A program made the translations under genes and the position numbers. Below the pieces are notes generated by a model. It ran no database searches and was not told the DNA's origin. It saw nothing but the letters and a program-made list of their open reading frames with translations. Below, in pieces: positions 22,963 through 27,118 of a DNA stretch of 27,118 nucleotides. Each line of letters begins with the position of its first letter. The first letter of the stretch is position 1. The stretch is from CAYUYV01 sp050331455 (GTDB lineage: Bacteria > Pseudomonadota > Alphaproteobacteria > JAJFIK01): the NCBI GenBank assembly GCA_050331455.1, contig JBHJGV010000084.1, positions 1 to 27,118 of the forward strand, read 5' to 3'.

Positions 22963-24934
22963 CGCGGTCCACAATGGCCACGATGTCCTTCATGATGTCC
23001 GTGATTTGATAGTCCTTAGGCGTATAGACACCGGCGACGCCGCTGGCCCGCAGTGTTTCTTCGTCCTCGGGCGGAATGATGCCGCCGACAATGACGGGCA
23101 CGTCGTCAAGGCCGGCATCGCGCATGCGGGTCATCACATCCTCGACCAGCGGCACATGGGAACCGGAAAGGATCGACAGTCCCACCACATGGACGCTTTC
23201 CTCCACGGCGGCGTTGACGATTTGCGCCGGGGTCAGACGGATGCCCTCATAGACCACTTCCATGCCCGCGTCCCGGGCCCGCACGGCGATCTGCTCGGCG
23301 CCGCTCGAATGGCCGTCGAGCCCGGGCTTGCCCACCAGGAATTTGAGGCGGCGGCCCAGGCGCGCGGAAATGCGCTCCACATCGGCCCGGACGGAGGCGA
23401 TCTCACCGGATTGTTCCGTGGGGCCCGCCGCGGCAACACCCGTGGGCGCCCGGTATTCCCCGAAGACCTCGCGCAGCGTTCCGGCCCATTCGCCCGTGGT
23501 CACACCCGCCTTCGCGCAGGCAATGGACACCGGCATGATATTGGTGTCGCTCGAAGCGGCCGCCCGCAGATCGGCCAGCGCTTTTTCAACGGCGCCCTGA
23601 TCCCGGGCTTCGCGCCAGGCGTTGAGCCGGGCAATTTGCTCCGCCTCCACATCGCCGCTGACGGTCAGGACCTGGCCTTCGCCGGTGGAAAGGGGGGAGG
23701 GGGCGGTCTCCAGATACGCGTTCACGCCCACGACGATCTGGTCGCCCGCCTCGATGCGTTTGACCCGGTTGGTGTTCGACTCCACGAGCTGTTGTTTCAT
23801 ATAGGCACTGTCGATGGCCGCCACGGCCCCGCCCATGGCATCCACCCGTTCGAACTCCGCCCAGGCCTCGTCGCGGATCTGCTCCGTCAGGCCCTCGACA
23901 ACAGTGGAGCCGTTGAACAGGTCATTATATTCGAGAAGGTCGGTTTCATAGGCGAGGATCTGCTGCATGCGGAGGGACCATTGCTGGTCCCAGGGCCGGG
24001 GCAGGCCGAGTGCCTCGTTCCAGGCGGGAAGCTGCACGGCGCGGGCCCGGGCGTCCTTCGACAGGGTGACCGCCAGCATCTCCAAAAGAATGCGGTAGAC
24101 GTTGTTTTCCGGCTGCTGCTCGGTCAGGCCCAAGGAATTCACTTGCACGCCGTAGCGGAAGCGGCTGTAGCGGGGATCCTCCACGCCGTAACGGTCCTTG
24201 CAGATCCGGCTCCACAGGGTGCCCATGGCGCGCAGCTTGCACATTTCCTCCACGAAGCGGATGCCGGCATTCACAAAGAAACTGATCCGCCCTACAACTT
24301 TCGGGAAATCTTCCTGGGGCACCTGACCCGAGGCGCGTACGGTGTCGAGGACGGCGACGGCGGTGGCGAGGGCGTAGGCGGCTTCCTGGACCGGCGTCGC
24401 GCCGACTTCCTGCAGGTGATAGGAGCACACATTCATGGGGTTCCATTTCGGCACATGCCGGTAGCCGAAGGCGACCATGTCCGAGATCAGCCGCATGGAG
24501 GGACCCGGCGCGAAGATGTAAGTCCCGCGCGAGAGATATTCCTTGATGAGATCGTTTTGCGTCGTGCCCTGGAGGGTGCCGGGATCCGCGCCCTGCTCTT
24601 CGGCGAGCGCGATGTAAAGGCTGAGCAGCCAGGCCGCCGTGGCGTTGATGGTCATGCTGGTGTTCATCTGGTCCAGCGGAATGCCCTCGAACAGCGCCCG
24701 CATGTCGCCGAGATGGGAAATTGGCACACCGACCTTGCCCACCTCACCCCGGGAGAGTTGGTGATCGCTGTCATAGCCGGTCTGGGTCGGCAGGTCGAAG
24801 GCGACCGACAGGCCCGTCTGCCCCTTGGCAAGATTGTTCCGGTAAAGGGCGTTGGAGGCCGCGGCCGTGGAGTGGCCGGCATAGGTGCGGAAGATCCAGG
24901 GTTTGTCCTTTTGCGGGCGCTCAGACGTGGACAT
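22949..24934 (-). CDS. ecm: Ethylmalonyl-CoA mutase (MeaA/Ecm)
   Basis: A 661-residue coenzyme-B12-dependent acyl-CoA mutase converting (2R)-ethylmalonyl-CoA to methylsuccinyl-CoA in the ethylmalonyl-CoA pathway of acetate assimilation. The N-terminal substrate barrel opens with PWIFRTYAGHSTAAASNALY and GLSVAFDLPTQTGYDSDHQL, and has MNTSMTINATAAWLLSLY. The B12 domain carries DGHSSG with the cobalt-ligating H542, and LSILSGSH. Fusion of both in a single ~660-residue chain and the neighbouring ccr gene favour Ecm over methylmalonyl-CoA mutase. ATG 24934 has GGAGAG seven bases upstream; an upstream TTG in frame is rejected. Confidence 0.93.
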   Translation of the reverse strand: MSTSERPQKDKPWIFRTYAGHSTAAASNALYRNNLAKGQTGLSVAFDLPTQTGYDSDHQLSRGEVGKVGVPISHLGDMRALFEGIPLDQMNTSMTINATAAWLLSLYIALAEEQGADPGTLQGTTQNDLIKEYLSRGTYIFAPGPSMRLISDMVAFGYRHVPKWNPMNVCSYHLQEVGATPVQEAAYALATAVAVLDTVRASGQVPQEDFPKVVGRISFFVNAGIRFVEEMCKLRAMGTLWSRICKDRYGVEDPRYSRFRYGVQVNSLGLTEQQPENNVYRILLEMLAVTLSKDARARAVQLPAWNEALGLPRPWDQQWSLRMQQILAYETDLLEYNDLFNGSTVVEGLTEQIRDEAWAEFERVDAMGGAVAAIDSAYMKQQLVESNTNRVKRIEAGDQIVVGVNAYLETAPSPLSTGEGQVLTVSGDVEAEQIARLNAWREARDQGAVEKALADLRAAASSDTNIMPVSIACAKAGVTTGEWAGTLREVFGEYRAPTGVAAAGPTEQSGEIASVRADVERISARLGRRLKFLVGKPGLDGHSSGAEQIAVRARDAGMEVVYEGIRLTPAQIVNAAVEESVHVVGLSILSGSHVPLVEDVMTRMRDAGLDDVPVIVGGIIPPEDEETLRASGVAGVYTPKDYQITDIMKDIVAIVDRGLTA

Positions 24935-25272
24935 GGGCTCGCTCTCCAATGGCGGTCGGCGGCGCGCGCGACCGGGCAGGGTTAATCACATGACCAAAAC
25001 CATGCCATGGGCATTCTTTCCGGAAAAGAAAGGCCTTCGGGGCTCTTCTCTGAACACGCAAAGTGGTTCCGCCGGCGCTGAAAATACGACAGGCTTTACA
25101 CGCGGCGTTGCTCCGCTGATGTTGCGGTGCAAAACCATGCTTGCGCAGGACAGCCGGTTGGGGTCATCCTTTCACGGCTTTGTAACCCGGCCGATGGCCT
25201 TTAACGAAGGCCAGAACGATGGCGTGAAATCCGTGGGGCCGGGGACCCACGACGGTGAGGGAGGGCTCTCCA
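24935..25272. promoter_or_regulatory. Divergent ecm-ccr control region
   Basis: 338 bp with no gene that must hold both promoters. Visible elements are the dyad ATGCC-ATG-GGCAT (about 25002-25014), a TTGCGGTGCAA motif (25122-25132) followed by TTGCGC (25141-25146), and a perfect hairpin TGGCCTT-TAACG-AAGGCCA (25195-25213) some 60 bases before the ccr ATG. The TGC-rich stretch resembles sites bound by regulators of polyhydroxybutyrate and acyl-CoA metabolism, but this is only a resemblance. Confidence 0.5.
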
Positions 25273-26577
25273 ATGACCGCAGAAGCCCAGGTCAAAGACC
25301 TGTACGAATTGGGTGAAATACCGCCGGCCTACCATGTGCCGGAAAAAATGTATGGCTGGGCGATCCGCAAGGACCGGCATGGACCGCCCGATCAAGCCAT
25401 GCAGGTCGAGGTTCTCCCGGTTCCCGAGATCGACTCCCAGGAAGTGCTCGTCCTGGTGATGGCCGCCGGGGTCAACTATAACGGGATCTGGGCCGCCCTG
25501 GGAGAGCCCGTTTCGGTGCTCGACAGCCATGACATCCCCTACCACATCGCCGGGTCCGACGCGGCCGGCATCGTTTGGGCCGTGGGCAGCAAAGTGCGCC
25601 GCTGGAAGCCCGGCGATGAAGTCGTTGTCCACTGCAACCAGGACGACGGGGATGACGAAGAATGCAATGGCGGCGACCCGATGCTGTCGCCGACCCAGCG
25701 GATTTGGGGGTATGAAACGCCCGACGGCGCCTTCGCCCAGTTCACCCGCGTCCAGGCCCGCCAGCTCATGCCCCGGCCCAAGCACCTGACCTGGGAAGAA
25801 AGCGCCTGTTATACCCTGACCCTGGCCACCGCCTATCGCATGCTGTTCGGCCACCGGCCCCATGTGCTCAAGCCCGGCCAGAACGTGCTGATCTGGGGCG
25901 CCTCCGGCGGCCTCGGCGTGTTCGGCACCCAGCTCTGCGCCGTCACGGGGGCAAACGCCATCGGCGTGATCTCCGATCCCGAAAAGACCGATTTTGTCCT
26001 CTCCATGGGCGCCAAGGGTGTCATCAACCGCAACGACTTCGACTGCTGGGGACAACTCCCCACCGTCAACGGTCCGGAATTCAACGACTACATGAAAGAG
26101 GCCCGGAAATTCGGCAAGGCGATCTGGGAGTTCACCGGCCGCGGCAATGATGTGGACATCGTCTTCGAACACCCCGGCGAAAGCACCTTTCCCATCTCCG
26201 TGCTCGTGGTGAAGCGCGGCGGCATGGTGGTCATCTGTGCCGGGACGACCGGCTTCAACCTGACCATGGATGCCCGTTTCCTCTGGATGCGCCAGAAGCG
26301 CGTGCAGGGCAGCCACTTCGCGAATCTCATGCAGGCCTCCCTCGCCAACCAGCTCGTTATCGAGCGGCGGATCGATCCGTGCATGTCGGAAGTCTTTGCC
26401 TGGAATGATATTCCGGAAGCCCATATGAAGATGTGGCGCAACGAGCACCTGCCCGGCAACATGGCCGTTCTGGTCCAGTCACCCTATCCGGGTCTGCGCA
26501 CCGTCGAAGACGTCATCGAAGCCGGCAAATCCTCGGGCGACGGCGGTGGCCGCGTCGGTCAGACGGCCGTGGCCTGA
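25273..26577 (+). CDS. ccr: Crotonyl-CoA carboxylase/reductase
   Basis: A 434-residue medium-chain-reductase enzyme that reductively carboxylates crotonyl-CoA to (2S)-ethylmalonyl-CoA using NADPH and CO2, the committing step of the ethylmalonyl-CoA pathway. Seen are AAGVNYNGIWAALGEPVSVL and HIAGSDAAGIVWAVGSKVRR (substrate-side GroES-like domain), the characteristic insert CNQDDGDDEECNGGDPMLSP, the Rossmann fingerprint LIWGASGGLGVFGTQL and QGSHFANLMQA, whose histidine is equivalent to the CO2-binding one of characterised enzymes. I choose ATG 25273 behind GAGGGAGGG; a GTG at 25255 would add six residues. It is divergent from ecm and ends before a strong terminator. Confidence 0.96.
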   Translation: MTAEAQVKDLYELGEIPPAYHVPEKMYGWAIRKDRHGPPDQAMQVEVLPVPEIDSQEVLVLVMAAGVNYNGIWAALGEPVSVLDSHDIPYHIAGSDAAGIVWAVGSKVRRWKPGDEVVVHCNQDDGDDEECNGGDPMLSPTQRIWGYETPDGAFAQFTRVQARQLMPRPKHLTWEESACYTLTLATAYRMLFGHRPHVLKPGQNVLIWGASGGLGVFGTQLCAVTGANAIGVISDPEKTDFVLSMGAKGVINRNDFDCWGQLPTVNGPEFNDYMKEARKFGKAIWEFTGRGNDVDIVFEHPGESTFPISVLVVKRGGMVVICAGTTGFNLTMDARFLWMRQKRVQGSHFANLMQASLANQLVIERRIDPCMSEVFAWNDIPEAHMKMWRNEHLPGNMAVLVQSPYPGLRTVEDVIEAGKSSGDGGGRVGQTAVA

Positions 26578-26615
26578 CGCTCTGCGGACCTCTGCTCCGG
26601 CTTGCCCTTGCTTTT

Positions 26616-26660
26616 GAAAAAGCACGCCCCGTGGCACGCGGGGCGGGCTTTTATTTTTTT
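26616..26660 (+). terminator. Rho-independent terminator of ccr
   Basis: AAAAAGC-AC-GCCCCG and CGGGGCG-G-GCTTTT pair into a strong stem with a short loop, followed by TTATTTTTTT. It lies about 40 bases after the ccr stop and is the best intrinsic terminator in the window. Confidence 0.93.
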
Positions 26661-26895
26661 GATCATGGGACTGCCCAATCGACGATGGGATGAGACATCG
26701 TCCCGCCCAGGAATGGCATCGGAACGCGAGGGCACAGCGCCAGGCCCTGTCTGAACGGCCGGAAAAGGCGTCCATCCGCACACGGCTGATACCCGCAACG
26801 CGGACCTGCTCTCGATGCCAGAGCGGCCTAGCCCCTCCCGCTCCCTGCTCTCAACCCGATTCCACTCGCTCACGCTGATTGTCCGCGCCGGCCTA
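26661..26895. other. Spacer between ccr terminator and IS element
   Basis: No gene seen. It contains a hairpin GACGATG/CATCGTC (26681-26702). The rest shows nothing recognisable. Confidence 0.4.
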
Positions 26896-27118
26896 GGTCA
26901 CAAACTCATAAACGGGTAGCACGTTTGGACGAACAGTGATTCAAGCTCTTTGAAAGGAGCTTGCCATGTCCCAGGGTCGCTACGAACTCACTGATTTCGA
27001 ATGGTCGGTCATTGAACCGTTGCTTCCCAACAAGCCGCGCGGTGTGCCGCGCGCCGATGATCGGCGCGTGCTCAACGGCATTTACTGGCGACTGCGGACA
27101 GGTTCGCCCTGGGCGGAT
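26896..27118 (+). mobile_element. IS5-family element, left part (cut by window end)
   Basis: The element seems to begin at about 26896, just after CCTA, with GGTCACAAACTCATAA as the probable terminal inverted repeat, typical of IS5-family (IS427-like) ends. A 70-bp leader precedes the transposase start. The right end is outside the window, so the boundary is approximate. Confidence 0.6.
26966..27118 (+). CDS. IS5-family transposase, N-terminal part
   Basis: From ATG 26966, preceded by AAAGGAGC, the frame reads MSQGRYELTDFEWSVIEPLL, PNKPRGVPRADDRRVLNGIY and WRLRTGSPWAD to the window edge. This is the standard N-terminus of the first reading frame of IS427-type IS5 transposases (DDE). No stop or damage in the 51 codons visible, so it may be active. 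It belongs to a different IS5 subgroup from the fragment at 141-230. Confidence 0.93.
   Translation, partial: MSQGRYELTDFEWSVIEPLLPNKPRGVPRADDRRVLNGIYWRLRTGSPWAD

Noticed and set aside
23006..24985. 659-residue open frame opposite ecm
   Set aside because: Shadow of the mutase gene.
25201..26448. 415-residue open frame opposite ccr
   Set aside because: Shadow of a highly conserved reductase gene.

Overview
The window is a GC-rich chromosomal segment of an alphaproteobacterium, most like a Rhodospirillales-type organism. The signs are divergent crotonyl-CoA carboxylase/reductase and ethylmalonyl-CoA mutase genes (the ethylmalonyl-CoA pathway), a diiron Coq7-type ubiquinone hydroxylase, an ExoD protein, GluQ-RS and a six-helix chemoreceptor of a type common in that group. 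The assignment is by gene content only; genus is not resolvable from the sequence.

Layout. 1-440: decayed insertion-sequence debris, an IS1380-type transposase N-terminus joined to an IS5-type fragment. 440-4019: a PaaI-like thioesterase divergent from a secreted M1 metallopeptidase that is followed by a DUF6702-like protein. 4038-8642 (minus): a 1319-residue beta-helical membrane-anchored protein and a small secreted protein. 8841-9809: a phage-type muramidase with no other phage genes around it. 10014-10098: tRNA-Leu(CAA). 10291-12210: exoD, dsbB and coq7 as one transcription unit. 12313-15309: an HNH endonuclease, a carboxylesterase and gluQ, with long structured intergenic DNA.

15227-21292 (minus) is the most unusual part. 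It is a compact six-gene operon: a four-helix membrane protein with a large acidic loop, three tandem paralogous exported von Willebrand A-like proteins, a small single-helix protein and a chemoreceptor ending in a PilZ (c-di-GMP-binding) domain. Genes are 16-48 bp apart or overlap by 1 and 8 bp. I know of no described system with this composition. The first gene has a good sigma70-like promoter whose -35 box lies in one arm of a 12-bp inverted repeat.

21752-26577: a DUF1254/DUF1214 pair behind ethylmalonyl-CoA mutase (minus), a 338-bp divergent regulatory region, and crotonyl-CoA carboxylase/reductase (plus) closed by a strong terminator. The window ends inside a second, apparently intact IS5-family element.

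A recurring oddity is short perfect tandem duplications (11, 15, 15, 18 and 25 bp units), two of them in frame inside genes and two right at ribosome-binding sites.
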